In this document: one piece after another, positions 25,364 to 33,524 of the stretch
Position numbering within the stretch: position 1 is the stretch's first letter
Layout: each line of letters starts with the position of its first letter
NCBI RefSeq assembly: GCF_011059105.1
Contig: NZ_JAALLS010000002.1
Span: forward strand, 124,001 to 188,000
Direction: 5' to 3'
Length of the DNA stretch: 64,000 nucleotides
DNA from: Fodinibius halophilus
Lineage (GTDB): Bacteria; Bacteroidota; Rhodothermia; Balneolales; Balneolaceae
Made by a program: the position numbers and the translations under genes
The notes under the pieces: model-generated
What the model saw: only the letters and a program-made list of their open reading frames with translations
Told to the model about the DNA's origin: nothing
Database searches by the model: none

Positions 25364-26755
25364 TTAGTCAAATGTTTTAAATGTCTCTATGCGAGAGAAG
25401 TAACTTTGTGCGGCTTCTTTTACTTTGGGAGCAAGTAACACAGCCGATATCATGGTGGGGATCGCCATAAGTGCAAACATGCCATCAATAAGATCTATTA
25501 CCGCACCGATGGAGGCGATAGACCCAAATATGATGGAGCCTACATAAAAGTAATTGTACAAGTGCTGGTATTTAGCCCCTATCAAGTACCCCAGGCATTT
25601 TGTGCCGTAATAGGAGTAGGTAAGCATTGAACTAATGGCAAAGAAGACGACACAGATTACCAGTAAGTATGTTCCAACGGTTGGGAGGGCTTCGTTAAAA
25701 GCATTTAGGGTGAGTGTTACGCCGTTGGCTTCGCTGGATTTCCAGACGCCGGTAACCAAAATAGCTAGGGCAGTCATGGTACAGGTTATGATAGTATCGA
25801 TCGCAGGACCGAGCATAGCAACAAGTCCTTCTCGAACGGGCTCTTTGGTTTTAGCCGCGCCGTGGGCTAGTGCTTCGGTACCCAAGCCCGCTTCATTAGA
25901 AAATACTCCGCGTTGGATTCCAATGACAATGAGCGATCCAACAATACCTCCGAACATAGCATCACCATTAATAGCACTTGGTCTAACATGATTAGCATTA
26001 AAGGCATCCGTGACAATGAGCCCGAGGTAATGAGGAATCTCGGTGATATGTGATGCTAAAATGGCGATTACGCAACCCACATAAATGACAACCATTGCAG
26101 GAACTACACGTGCTGTTACTTTGCCGATGCGGGTAATACCGCCGAAAATTACAATAGAAACAATGATTACAAGTACGATACCGGTGATAAGATCACCGCC
26201 CATGTGGGCATTTGCCGTGACCCAGCCCTGCGGGATATAAATACTGTCGCGCAGAATTTGTGTAAGTTGATTGGCTTGGAAAATTGGCAAAGGACCAAAA
26301 ATGCCTGCTAAAGCAAATAGCCCGGCCAATGGTTTAAAAAGATACGTCCAGTTGCCCCCCCATCTTTTTTCGAGTCCTTCGCGGATTACATACATGGGGC
26401 CGCCCTGTACTTTACCTGCTGTATCTTCTCCTCGGTACATAATGGCCAGGGTACAGGTAAAAAATTTGGTGGCCATACCAACAAAAGCACTAACCCACAT
26501 CCAAAAGAGGGCGCCGGGCCCACCCATGAAAATAGCTACGGCCACGCCGCTAATGTTGCCCATGCCTACAGTGGCAGCCAGCGCACTGGCCAATGCCTCG
26601 AAGTGATTGATATCGCCAGGATCATCGGGATCATCATACTTACCTCGAAGGATATTTAATGCATGCTTAAAATATTTAAAAGGGGCAAATCGAGAATAGA
26701 GCAGGAAGAAAAGCCCGCCCCCCACTAATAAATAAACTAGTGGCATTCCCCACAT
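25364..26755 (-). CDS. alanine/glycine:cation symporter (AGCS family)
   Basis: 463 residues and roughly eleven hydrophobic segments. AGCS signatures include GDINHFEALASALAATVGMGNISGVAVAI, QGGPMYVI, and GVFSNEAGLGTEALAHGAAKT (around 265-285). It takes up alanine or glycine with Na+ or H+. The frame stays open upstream of ATG 26755, and the codons there read LLEQFLSDFSSF, which resembles the family's N-terminus. No ATG, GTG or TTG precedes them, only CTG at 26797, so the true start may be non-standard. Confidence 0.9.
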   Translation of the reverse strand: MWGMPLVYLLVGGGLFFLLYSRFAPFKYFKHALNILRGKYDDPDDPGDINHFEALASALAATVGMGNISGVAVAIFMGGPGALFWMWVSAFVGMATKFFTCTLAIMYRGEDTAGKVQGGPMYVIREGLEKRWGGNWTYLFKPLAGLFALAGIFGPLPIFQANQLTQILRDSIYIPQGWVTANAHMGGDLITGIVLVIIVSIVIFGGITRIGKVTARVVPAMVVIYVGCVIAILASHITEIPHYLGLIVTDAFNANHVRPSAINGDAMFGGIVGSLIVIGIQRGVFSNEAGLGTEALAHGAAKTKEPVREGLVAMLGPAIDTIITCTMTALAILVTGVWKSSEANGVTLTLNAFNEALPTVGTYLLVICVVFFAISSMLTYSYYGTKCLGYLIGAKYQHLYNYFYVGSIIFGSIASIGAVIDLIDGMFALMAIPTMISAVLLAPKVKEAAQSYFSRIETFKTFD

Positions 26756-26846
26756 AAAGCTTGAGAAATCGGATAAAAATTGTTCAAGGAGTTTCAGAAC
26801 GGAACCTCATGTATATTTTTATTGGGATGATAACGAAGCGAATATA

Positions 26847-27314
26847 TCAATTTGCACGGCTAAAAAAGATGAAATCGGTGCCGGGAGGGTCAATTTTTGC
26901 ATTTCGTAACATTTTGGCAATTTGTGCCCGGTGGTGTTGGCCGTGAATGATAATATGATGCAGAATATCGGAAAGCATGGTCTCGAAAGGTGTACCGCTG
27001 GAATTTTTATAAGAGATAGGACGATCGAGCTCTGATTGGTTAGAATCAATAAGTCTGTTCCAGTTCGCTGAGAGCGTTTTCAGTTTTTGAAGTGCAACAG
27101 GCAAGGGATGTTCAGGCCAGACTTCAAGTTGATCTTGTGTTGCCCCTGTAATGCGAGCATACCATAGTTCTTGAGCTCCAACAATATGGGCAAAAGAATG
27201 GATACACTCTTCATCGCCTTCAAAAGGGATATTTTCTTGAATAGTGAGCAATATCTGTTCATTGGCCCACATGTCATATGAAAATAATCGTAATAGTTGA
27301 TCGCCGGCTCTCAT
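26847..27314 (-). CDS. DinB/YfiT-like metal-binding protein
   Basis: 155 residues, the normal size of the DinB four-helix bundle. Candidate metal His residues are in HSFAHIVGAQELWYARI and in LHHIIIHGQHHRAQIAKML, matching the usual three-His site. In related proteins this fold carries thiol-transfer activity (bacillithiol, mycothiol and similar), but many members have no known role. Start MRAGDQLLRLFSYDMWANEQIL is typical. Confidence 0.88.
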   Translation of the reverse strand: MRAGDQLLRLFSYDMWANEQILLTIQENIPFEGDEECIHSFAHIVGAQELWYARITGATQDQLEVWPEHPLPVALQKLKTLSANWNRLIDSNQSELDRPISYKNSSGTPFETMLSDILHHIIIHGQHHRAQIAKMLRNAKIDPPGTDFIFFSRAN

Positions 27315-27440
27315 ACGGAAACAGTTATATCATTTAATGAGTATTGAAATAATACATAGTTAAAGGAATTATACAAATTTTGAAGTAGACCAAAGGCAAG
27401 CTATTTTAGTCTCAAATAATGATAAATACAGTAGAACGCT

Positions 27441-28205
27441 ATGCTCTTAGCTCTGGATATTGGTAATAGTAATATTGTAATAGGGGCCTCACAGAATGGC
27501 GATTGGAAATATCAATGGCGAATTCAAACCGATGACAGTAAAACAGCGGATGAATACGGGGTATTATTCCACAGCCTGTTCAACGAGGTAGGCCTTGCTT
27601 ACAGTCAGCTAAACCGTATTATTATTTCAAGTGTAGTACCTCAGCTTACCCAAACAATTGAAGAGGTGTTTGCCAGCCGTGTGAGTATCGATACGGTAGT
27701 GCTTAATAATGATATTGACACGGGGATTACGGTGAGTACGGAAAGTCCCCAAAGCGTTGGAGCAGACTTGCTTGCTGATGCTGTTGGGGCATATGAGCTT
27801 TTTAAGGATGATTGTATTGTCGTGGATTTTGGAACTGCAACCACGCTAATGGGGGTTCGAAAGCCAGGAGAACTTATTGGCGGATCTATTTGTGCGGGCC
27901 TGAAGGTGACCATTGATGCATTGGTAGGAAAGGCGGCTCAGTTATCTCAAATTCCAATGGAGCCCCCTGAAAATGTAATTGGCAGTAATACGATAAAAGC
28001 GATGCAGTCTGGAATGGTGTTGGGGCACCTTTGTATGATAGAAGGGCTTATTGACCGTATGAATGAGCAGTTCGAATCCGGTAATTCCAAAGTAGTAGCA
28101 ACAGGTGGTCTTTCGGAAAAAGTAGGTTCCTATACCGACTATTTTGATGTTGTTGACCCGATGTTGACGTTGGATGGGCTACGTGTAATTATGGATCGGC
28201 AATAA
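27441..28205 (+). CDS. coaX: type III pantothenate kinase CoaX
   Basis: 254 residues with the ASKHA-fold motifs: LALDIGNSNIVIGA at the N-terminus (phosphate 1), VDFGTATTLMGV near residue 130, and GADLLADAVGAYELF, plus GGLSEKVGSY at the end. Catalyses the first step of coenzyme A synthesis, pantothenate to 4'-phosphopantothenate, using ATP and a monovalent cation. Appears to be a single gene. Confidence 0.95.
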   Translation: MLLALDIGNSNIVIGASQNGDWKYQWRIQTDDSKTADEYGVLFHSLFNEVGLAYSQLNRIIISSVVPQLTQTIEEVFASRVSIDTVVLNNDIDTGITVSTESPQSVGADLLADAVGAYELFKDDCIVVDFGTATTLMGVRKPGELIGGSICAGLKVTIDALVGKAAQLSQIPMEPPENVIGSNTIKAMQSGMVLGHLCMIEGLIDRMNEQFESGNSKVVATGGLSEKVGSYTDYFDVVDPMLTLDGLRVIMDRQ

Positions 28206-28223
28206 GGAATGTTCTCTTTTTGT

Positions 28224-28898
28224 TCACACTCCAAAGAATTTCGAAATTCCATTCAGTATAAACTGCACTCCAATTGCCATAGCAATAAACCCCATCATTC
28301 GGGTGATTGCGTTCATGCCGGTAGGGCCGATATATCGTGCAGAAAAAGGGGCCAATCGTAAGACGATATAGGCCAGTAATGCTACCAATAATATCGCCAC
28401 GCTAATAATAAGCAGATCCATAATACCCTCTGCTTGTGAGGCCAGACCAATAACGACGGCTATGCTTCCCGGACCCGAGAGCATGGGCATAGCCATGGGA
28501 CTAAAAGAAATATCCTGCTTGTCTTTAGCAGCCTCTTGTGCCTCTTCCGAAATTTTCCGCTCAGAATGGTCGGGGTTGAGCATAGCATAAGCGGCGCGCA
28601 GAATAATAAGTCCCCCGGCAATACGAATGCCCGGCAGGCTAATGCCAAAGAAACTCATGATATAGGTCCCGGCCAGCAAAAAGATGATAAGAATGGCAAA
28701 CATGTAGAAAGAGGATTTTTTCGCTGTAGAAATTCGTTCCACATCTTTATTACCTTCCGTAAGTGATAGAAATACCGGCATGGCTGCCAGTGGGTTAGCT
28801 ACCGAAATAATAGAGGTAAAGGCCGCAAAGAAAAGGGTGACCGAACCAGATAAGTACGTAGTAAAGAAATCGCTTTGGCTGAGTATATCTTCAAACAT
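28224..28898 (-). CDS. MarC family integral membrane protein
   Basis: 224 residues with six predicted membrane helices. Diagnostic stretches: FTSIISVANPLAAMPVFLSLTEGN at the start, IRIAGGLIILRAAYAML and MPMLSGPGSIAVVIGLA in the middle. MarC/YchE/YhgN-family proteins have no agreed substrate; the name comes from proximity to marRAB in Escherichia coli. It converges with coaX. Confidence 0.9.
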   Translation of the reverse strand: MFEDILSQSDFFTTYLSGSVTLFFAAFTSIISVANPLAAMPVFLSLTEGNKDVERISTAKKSSFYMFAILIIFLLAGTYIMSFFGISLPGIRIAGGLIILRAAYAMLNPDHSERKISEEAQEAAKDKQDISFSPMAMPMLSGPGSIAVVIGLASQAEGIMDLLIISVAILLVALLAYIVLRLAPFSARYIGPTGMNAITRMMGFIAMAIGVQFILNGISKFFGV

Positions 28899-29030
28899 AA
28901 GCCGTTAAGATAGGAAAGAGATGCTGAAGAAGTAATTGTTTTTAAATATTTAACTATGATTTTTTTTAGGGTTAATTTAACCTTAGTTTTGGGGATCAAA
29001 TAAAAAGCATGGTTATAATTATTGATAAGA

Positions 29031-29507
29031 ATGGACACGTCGATATTCCAGGAATACAGAGTTTTGTTAAGCCAGATAAAGAAAACGGTTGATAACCCCA
29101 ACAAAGTGCAGGACGAAAAGTTGGGAGATATCTGTAAATATTTAGCTGATGAGGTGGGAGTTTTTGACTGGGTGGGTTTCTACCTGGTTGACCCCAATGC
29201 TGATCGCGAGTTGGTGCTCGGACCCTACGTAGGAGAAGAAACCGATCATACCCGTATCCCTTTCGGGAAAGGTATTTGTGGACAAGCAGCTGAAACCAAT
29301 GAGACTTTTGTAGTACAAGATGTAAGTGAAGAGGATAATTATCTGGCTTGCAGTGTTCACGTAAAAGCAGAGATTGTGGTTCCGGTTAAAAAAGATGGTG
29401 AGTTTGTAGCAGAATTAGATATTGACTCGCATACAAAAGATTCGTTAACTAACGAACATCGGGAAATGCTCGAAGAAGTTTGTAGCATTATTGCTCCGTT
29501 ATTTTAA
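29031..29507 (+). CDS. GAF-domain protein, free methionine-(R)-sulfoxide reductase-like
   Basis: 158 residues from the ATG at 29031 (MDTSIFQEYRVLL); a TTG 9 bases upstream keeps the frame. A single GAF domain with GVFDWVGFYLV, FGKGICGQAAETNETFVVQDV and YLACSVHVKAEIVVPV. The Cys in GICG and in LACS correspond to positions used by fRMsr (YebR), which reduces free Met-R-sulfoxide. The third Cys of that enzyme is not obvious, so catalysis is uncertain. The next gene starts 19 bases on. Confidence 0.8.
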   Translation: MDTSIFQEYRVLLSQIKKTVDNPNKVQDEKLGDICKYLADEVGVFDWVGFYLVDPNADRELVLGPYVGEETDHTRIPFGKGICGQAAETNETFVVQDVSEEDNYLACSVHVKAEIVVPVKKDGEFVAELDIDSHTKDSLTNEHREMLEEVCSIIAPLF

Positions 29508-29525
29508 GATAAAATAGGTAGGACA

Positions 29526-30023
29526 ATGAAAAATATATTTCTTGTAATATTAGGGTTTCTTTTTGTTGCTAATATTGGATTTGCCCAAGAGAAAGTTATT
29601 CGTTTATCGGCACCTGTTGAACAAGGTGATAATTATGAGGTTTTTGGAGATGAATTTCCTCAAGGCATGGAAGTTACAGGTCTAGAACGGCTTATTGCTA
29701 AAAGTGCTGACTACAAAGGCCAACAGGTTACGACTGGGGGGACCATAAAGAAGGTGTGCCAAAAGAAGGGTTGTTTCTTTATGCTCGGAGCCCAAAATGG
29801 AGATGTTCGAATCAAGTTCAAGGATTATAGCTTTTTCGTACCCACAAATAGTACGGGTAAAGAAGCAAAGCTTGTAGGTACATTCCAGGTTAACGAGCTT
29901 TCTGAACAAAAGGCTAAACACTATGCTAAAGATGCCGGTGAAGATACCCCCAAAGTGGAAGGGCCTCAAAAAGAGTATAGTGTGATCGCTACATCAGTAA
30001 AAATTATTGATGCAGAAAGGTAG
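29526..30023 (+). CDS. secreted DUF4920-type protein
   Basis: 165 residues with signal peptide MKNIFLVILGFLFVANIGFAQ. The core GGTIKKVCQKKGCFFMLG with two Cys resembles the OB-fold-like DUF4920 domain of Bacteroidota, next to a KAKHYAKDAGED-like helix. The two Cys could bind a metal or a disulfide partner. It probably works in the periplasm. Cotranscription with the GAF protein is likely given the 18-base gap. Confidence 0.75.
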   Translation: MKNIFLVILGFLFVANIGFAQEKVIRLSAPVEQGDNYEVFGDEFPQGMEVTGLERLIAKSADYKGQQVTTGGTIKKVCQKKGCFFMLGAQNGDVRIKFKDYSFFVPTNSTGKEAKLVGTFQVNELSEQKAKHYAKDAGEDTPKVEGPQKEYSVIATSVKIIDAER

Positions 30024-30117
30024 TTACGGCTGTTTTATAGAGTGCAAGATACTGATCACTGTCCACTGCAAACTGACTCCTAAGGCACTAAGTTCACTTA
30101 GTTAGCATCAGCTGAAA

Positions 30118-31296
30118 TTAGTATTGCGGAATGCTATCATCAATTTCTTCTGACCACGCCAGAATACCACCTTTAAGATTATATAGGTTATCGAAGCCAT
30201 ATTCTTCTTGTAGTTTCTTAATGGCATCAGCACTACGTTGGCCGCTTCGGCAGTGTACCACTACCTTTTTATCCCGACTTATTTGTTCGGCATTTTCCGT
30301 TACTTCCTTTAAAGGGATAAGAGTACCGCCAATTTCAGCAATTTCGACTTCATGAGGTTCGCGTACGTCAATGAGTTGAACATCTTCATCCGACTCCACC
30401 CATGATTTGTACTCTTTCACACTTACTTCGGGCACCTCACTTTCTTCTTTTTCTTCCTCGGCAGATGGAATACCGCAGAATTCCTGGTAGTCTATAAGTT
30501 CGGTAATTTCCGGATTTTCTCCTCGCAGTGGGTTATCGGTGTTCTTGGTAACCTTTACTTTACGCGTACTAAAATCTTGAGCATCAAAAAGAAAGAGCTC
30601 ACCCGCAAGTGGCTGACCAATGCCGGTGATAATCTTGATTACTTCGCTGGCTTGCAGGCTTCCTATAATACCCGGAAGTACACCGAGTACCCCCGCTTCG
30701 GCGCAACTGGGTACCAGGCCGGGAGGTGGAGGCTCTGGAAAGAGATCACGATAATTGGGGCCAAGCACGCCTTCCTCATCCTTATAGTTAAACACCGAAA
30801 GCTGACCTTCAAACTGGAAGATAGATCCGTGGACATTGGGCTTGTTAAGCATCACGCACGCATCATTAATCAAGTATCGGGTTGGGAAATTATCCGTCCC
30901 GTCAGCCACCACATCATACTCTTTGATGATATCCAGAGCGTTTTCGCTGGTAAGACGAACGTTGTGTATTTCAATATCGATATACGGGTTGTTTGCTAAT
31001 AAGCGTTCTTTAGCAACTTCTACTTTGGAGCGTCCCACATCGGAAGCTCCAAAAAGTACCTGTCGGTGCAGATTGCTGGCTTCCACGGTATCAAAATCTA
31101 CAATACCAATGGTTCCTACTCCTGCAGCAGCCAGGTATTGCAGCATCGGCGCGCCAAGTCCACCGGTACCAACGGCCAGTACTTTGGCAGCTTTTAGTTT
31201 CTTTTGGCCTTCCATCCCAAATTCCGGAATAGAAAGGTGTCGGCTGTAGTGGCCCAGCTCTTTGCTCGAAAATTCAATCTCTTCTAAACTACTCAT
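30118..31296 (-). CDS. moeZ: MoeZ-type adenylyltransferase/sulfurtransferase (ThiF + rhodanese)
   Basis: 392 residues. Residues 1-255: ThiF/MoeB E1-like domain with GTGGLGAPMLQYLAAAGVGTIGIVDFDTV and catalytic VPSCAEAGVLGVLPG. Residues about 290-392: rhodanese domain with the active Cys in VVHCRSGQRSADAI. The Zn-binding CxxC pairs of E. coli MoeB are missing (NYRDLFPEPPPPG), just as in mycobacterial MoeZ. It activates the C-terminus of a small sulfur carrier by adenylation and loads sulfur from the rhodanese Cys. The carrier CysO gene is immediately upstream, followed at the 5' side by the JAMM protease and CysM, so the job here is cysteine synthesis; molybdopterin may also use it. Confidence 0.9.
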   Translation of the reverse strand: MSSLEEIEFSSKELGHYSRHLSIPEFGMEGQKKLKAAKVLAVGTGGLGAPMLQYLAAAGVGTIGIVDFDTVEASNLHRQVLFGASDVGRSKVEVAKERLLANNPYIDIEIHNVRLTSENALDIIKEYDVVADGTDNFPTRYLINDACVMLNKPNVHGSIFQFEGQLSVFNYKDEEGVLGPNYRDLFPEPPPPGLVPSCAEAGVLGVLPGIIGSLQASEVIKIITGIGQPLAGELFLFDAQDFSTRKVKVTKNTDNPLRGENPEITELIDYQEFCGIPSAEEEKEESEVPEVSVKEYKSWVESDEDVQLIDVREPHEVEIAEIGGTLIPLKEVTENAEQISRDKKVVVHCRSGQRSADAIKKLQEEYGFDNLYNLKGGILAWSEEIDDSIPQY

Positions 31297-31321
31297 AACA
31301 GTGTTTTCAGTTTTAAATCTT

Positions 31322-31606
31322 TTATATTTTTGGAGTACCGCCTGCTATTGCCGGTACAATACTCACTTCCGTATTTTCATCCAATGAAATTCCACCGTTA
31401 TTTTGGGGATTCACTTCATCGTTTCCAATGTACAATTTGATGTAAGAACGAACATTTCCGTCTTCATCCAGCAGGTTCTCTTGCACATCGGGATATTCAT
31501 TTACAAAATCATCAATAGCGTCAGATAAGGTGCTTTTTGAGGTCTCAAAAGTGCGATTTTGGTTCGTGTATTTTCTCAGTGGTGTAGGTATTACTAAGGT
31601 TGCCAT
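31322..31606 (-). CDS. cysO: MoaD/ThiS-type sulfur carrier protein (CysO-like)
   Basis: 94 residues of ubiquitin-like beta-grasp fold (LVIPTPLRKYTNQNRTFET; DEDGNVRSYIKLYIGNDEV; EVSIVPAIAGGTPKI). Mature carriers end in Gly-Gly, which takes the sulfur as a thiocarboxylate. Here four residues, TPKI, follow AGG, so the peptide must be trimmed before use. The neighbouring JAMM protease is the obvious candidate. CysO delivers sulfur to O-phosphoserine or a similar acceptor on CysM. Confidence 0.88.
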   Translation of the reverse strand: MATLVIPTPLRKYTNQNRTFETSKSTLSDAIDDFVNEYPDVQENLLDEDGNVRSYIKLYIGNDEVNPQNNGGISLDENTEVSIVPAIAGGTPKI

Positions 31607-31623
31607 AGTATAATTTACTATTT

Positions 31624-32055
31624 TTAGGTTCTGTGTAGTTCTGTTTGTTCAATAGATTCTTCTTCAAACTGGCGGTCTTCATTAAGTCGCCATGATCGTG
31701 TTGTCGTAGCCTTTCCGTCTTGTACTGAAATTATGATGTATGAAAACCAGGGCATAGCTACTTTTCGGTCGTGTTCAGAAGGTTCTGCCGGATGGTCAGG
31801 GTGAGAATGATAAACGCCCAGCAGATCCAGGTCATGTTCTAGTGCAAACTTTTCGGCCTGTTGATAATCTCTGGGGCTGATCTGAAACCGACGTCGTTGA
31901 TCTCCTTCTTTAGCATTCTTGACTTCTCGAACAGTGGTTACTGTTCGGATCTCATCGGCTTGTCCATAAAAGAAGCCACAACATTCATTTGGATAGTCGG
32001 CTTCGGCATGAGCATGCATCTTTTTTAGTGGTGATTCATTGAGTACTAACTTCAT
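31624..32055 (-). CDS. mec: JAMM/M67 metallopeptidase (Mec+-like)
   Basis: 143 residues. JAMM zinc motif GVYHSHPDHPAEPSEHD (HxH plus the distal Asp) with the catalytic Glu in CCGFFYGQ region (YPNECCGFF). In Mycobacterium this protein (Mec+) releases cysteine from the CysO-Cys adduct; in Pseudomonas relatives it also trims carriers after Gly-Gly. Both jobs are plausible because the CysO here has an extension. Lies between cysM (9 bases upstream) and cysO (17 bases downstream). Confidence 0.9.
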   Translation of the reverse strand: MKLVLNESPLKKMHAHAEADYPNECCGFFYGQADEIRTVTTVREVKNAKEGDQRRRFQISPRDYQQAEKFALEHDLDLLGVYHSHPDHPAEPSEHDRKVAMPWFSYIIISVQDGKATTTRSWRLNEDRQFEEESIEQTELHRT

Positions 32056-32064
32056 AACTAATAT

Positions 32065-33000
32065 TTAGAATAATTGGTTAAAAACTTCTCCATATTTGTT
32101 TCCGTCATCGGGGAAAACAGTAACAATTGTGCCTTCATCTATTTGGTCAGCTAATTGCAAGGCTCCCAATAAGTTTGCTGCGGAAGACGGACTTAATAAC
32201 AGTCCCTCTTTACGCGCTGTTTCTTTGATAATTTCATAAGAATCTTCAGTACTAACAGACCATGTAGCATCCGCCATGTTTTCATCATAGATGGCGGGAG
32301 TTTGGGCCGTTGGCAGGTGTTTCCAACCCTCGAGTCCATGCATAGCAATGTCAGGTTGGAGACCGATAAGAGAAATGTTTTCGTCAAATTCTTTAAGGCG
32401 CTTTCCGGTCCCGGTAAAAGTTCCGGTGGTTCCCAGACCGGCAATAAAGTGGGAGATTTCGTAATCGGTCTGCTCAAGAATCTCAATTCCGGTGGTATCG
32501 TAGTGCGCTTTCCAGTTGCTTTCGTTGCTATATTGGTCGGCATAGAAATATTTTTCGGGATGCTCTTCGTACATCTGCTGTGCTATTTTTTGGGCTTCAT
32601 CGGTCCCTCCACCGCGCGGTGTTAAGCGAAGCTCAACCCCTAACGCATTCAGAATTTGTTTGCGTTCTTCCGAGGCATTTTCTGGTAAACACAGCGTTAC
32701 CGGAATCCCCAGACGAGCCCCGATATGAGCATAGGCGATACCGGTATTGCCACTGCTGGCATCGAGCAATGATTTGTCGGAATTAAGCTTGCCGGATTGT
32801 ATAGCATCACGGATAATACGGTAGGCCGGACGTGCTTTTACACTGCTCCCGAACTGTTGCCATTCCAGCTTGGCAAAGATATCAACATTGGAATGCTCGC
32901 CAACGTTTTTTATGGGATACAAAGGCGTATGGCCAACAAATGGGCGTAATTGAATAGCTTTGTTAAGCAACGAATCTGTAATGGTTTCTAGGGAGTTCAT
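32065..33000 (-). CDS. cysM: PLP-dependent cysteine synthase CysM-like
   Basis: 311 residues, a PLP fold-type II enzyme. The Schiff-base Lys is in FGSSVKARPAYRII (about residue 51), the asparagine loop is in SLLDASSGNTGIAYA, and the phosphate-binding GLGTTGTFTGTG is near residue 190. The residues after the Lys (ARPAYR) resemble the CysM of Mycobacterium tuberculosis that uses CysO thiocarboxylate with O-phosphoserine more than the CysK type. First gene of the cysM-mec-cysO-moeZ operon. Preceded by a poly-Cys mini-ORF (33111-33140), so it is probably under cysteine control. Confidence 0.9.
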   Translation of the reverse strand: MNSLETITDSLLNKAIQLRPFVGHTPLYPIKNVGEHSNVDIFAKLEWQQFGSSVKARPAYRIIRDAIQSGKLNSDKSLLDASSGNTGIAYAHIGARLGIPVTLCLPENASEERKQILNALGVELRLTPRGGGTDEAQKIAQQMYEEHPEKYFYADQYSNESNWKAHYDTTGIEILEQTDYEISHFIAGLGTTGTFTGTGKRLKEFDENISLIGLQPDIAMHGLEGWKHLPTAQTPAIYDENMADATWSVSTEDSYEIIKETARKEGLLLSPSSAANLLGALQLADQIDEGTIVTVFPDDGNKYGEVFNQLF

Positions 33001-33110
33001 CTTCAGAGGGATAATTTTTATTGGGGAAAAATGATTGCAGAGCCAAGGTCAAGCTTGGTGACTAGAGGAGATTACCGATAAGAAAAAAGGGTGTTTAAAG
33101 CGGTCGGTAA

Positions 33111-33140
33111 TTAGCTACAACAGCAGCAACAACAAAACAT
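33111..33140 (-). CDS. poly-cysteine leader peptide MFCCCCCCS of the cysM operon
   Basis: The minus-strand ORF ATG at 33140 to TAA at 33111 reads MFCCCCCCS, that is, six consecutive Cys codons (TGT TGT TGC TGC TGT TGT). It begins about 80 nt after the likely transcription start and ends 111 bases before cysM. Leader peptides with repeated codons for the end product of an operon are the classical attenuation signal, and similar poly-Cys leaders control cysteine genes in mycobacteria. After the stop, ATTACCGA/TCGGTAAT (33071-33111) forms a hairpin, but I find no strong T-tailed terminator. It has no Shine-Dalgarno sequence. Confidence 0.75.
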   Translation of the reverse strand: MFCCCCCCS

Positions 33141-33227
33141 AGCACAGCAATGGTGCTTGGAGGTAGGGAGGAATATGTTTTGTGTGTTTTTCAAAATAAA
33201 AATAATCAGAATATGAATTGTCTTGCG

Positions 33228-33257
33228 TAAAGTTACGAAAACTTTTTGTTATTGCAA
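33228..33257 (-). promoter_or_regulatory. Bacteroidetes-type promoter for the cysM operon
   Basis: On the minus strand TTG (33257-33255) and TAACTTTA (33235-33228) are separated by exactly 19 bases, matching the Bacteroidetes -33 TTG / -7 TAnnTTTG consensus except the last base. It would start RNA around 33221, about 80 nt before the poly-Cys leader ATG. Confidence 0.6.
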
Positions 33258-33325
33258 TAACGACTTTTAAAAACTAATAGTTCATTGCCAAAAATCGGGT
33301 AAGCATTAATTTTTTTAAATATAGC

Positions 33326-33354
33326 TTGACATCAATCAAAACTGTGGCTATTCT
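33326..33354 (+). promoter_or_regulatory. sigma70-like promoter for the sulfite reduction operon
   Basis: TTGACA (33326-33331), 17 bases, then TATTCT (33349-33354). RNA would start near 33361, about 33 nt before the Cys/Met-rich leader. The same TTGACA-17-TATTxT pattern precedes the ilvB leader. Confidence 0.7.
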
Positions 33355-33393
33355 TTACGCGTTGAAACGAAAGACAACTTTTTTCGAAATATT

Positions 33394-33504
33394 ATGAATT
33401 TTTTGAATTACATCTATAAACCTTTTGCAAACATGCCTATGTGTATGTGTTGTATGTGCTGTATGTGTACCGCAGAAGGTAGGGGATGTAATTTTGTAAC
33501 ATAG
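33394..33504 (+). CDS. Cys/Met-rich leader peptide of the sulfite reduction operon
   Basis: A 36-residue ORF from ATG 33394 to TAG 33504 starts MNFLNYIYKPFANMP and then reads MCMCCMCCMC, then TAEGRGCNFVT. It has seven Cys and six Met, six of the Cys within nine residues (17-25). Both amino acids contain sulfur, matching the genes downstream. The codons GCAGAAGGTAGGGG just after the Cys run (33472-33485) can pair with 33531-33544, the left half and loop of the terminator, at 12 of 14 positions. Ribosome stalling at Cys codons would leave that stretch free and prevent termination; translation to the stop would release the terminator. Confidence 0.85.
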   Translation: MNFLNYIYKPFANMPMCMCCMCCMCTAEGRGCNFVT

Positions 33505-33524
33505 TTTTGTACTAAATTACTTCA

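Noticed and set aside
30060-30110. ACTAAGTTCACTTAGT palindrome after moeZ as terminator
   Set aside because: A 7-bp A+T-rich stem with a two-base loop and no T-run is too weak.
33095-33148. Alternative frame over the poly-Cys ORF (GTG start, VLCFVVAAVVANYRPL)
   Set aside because: Same bases read one frame over; the ATG frame with six consecutive Cys codons fits operon content far better.
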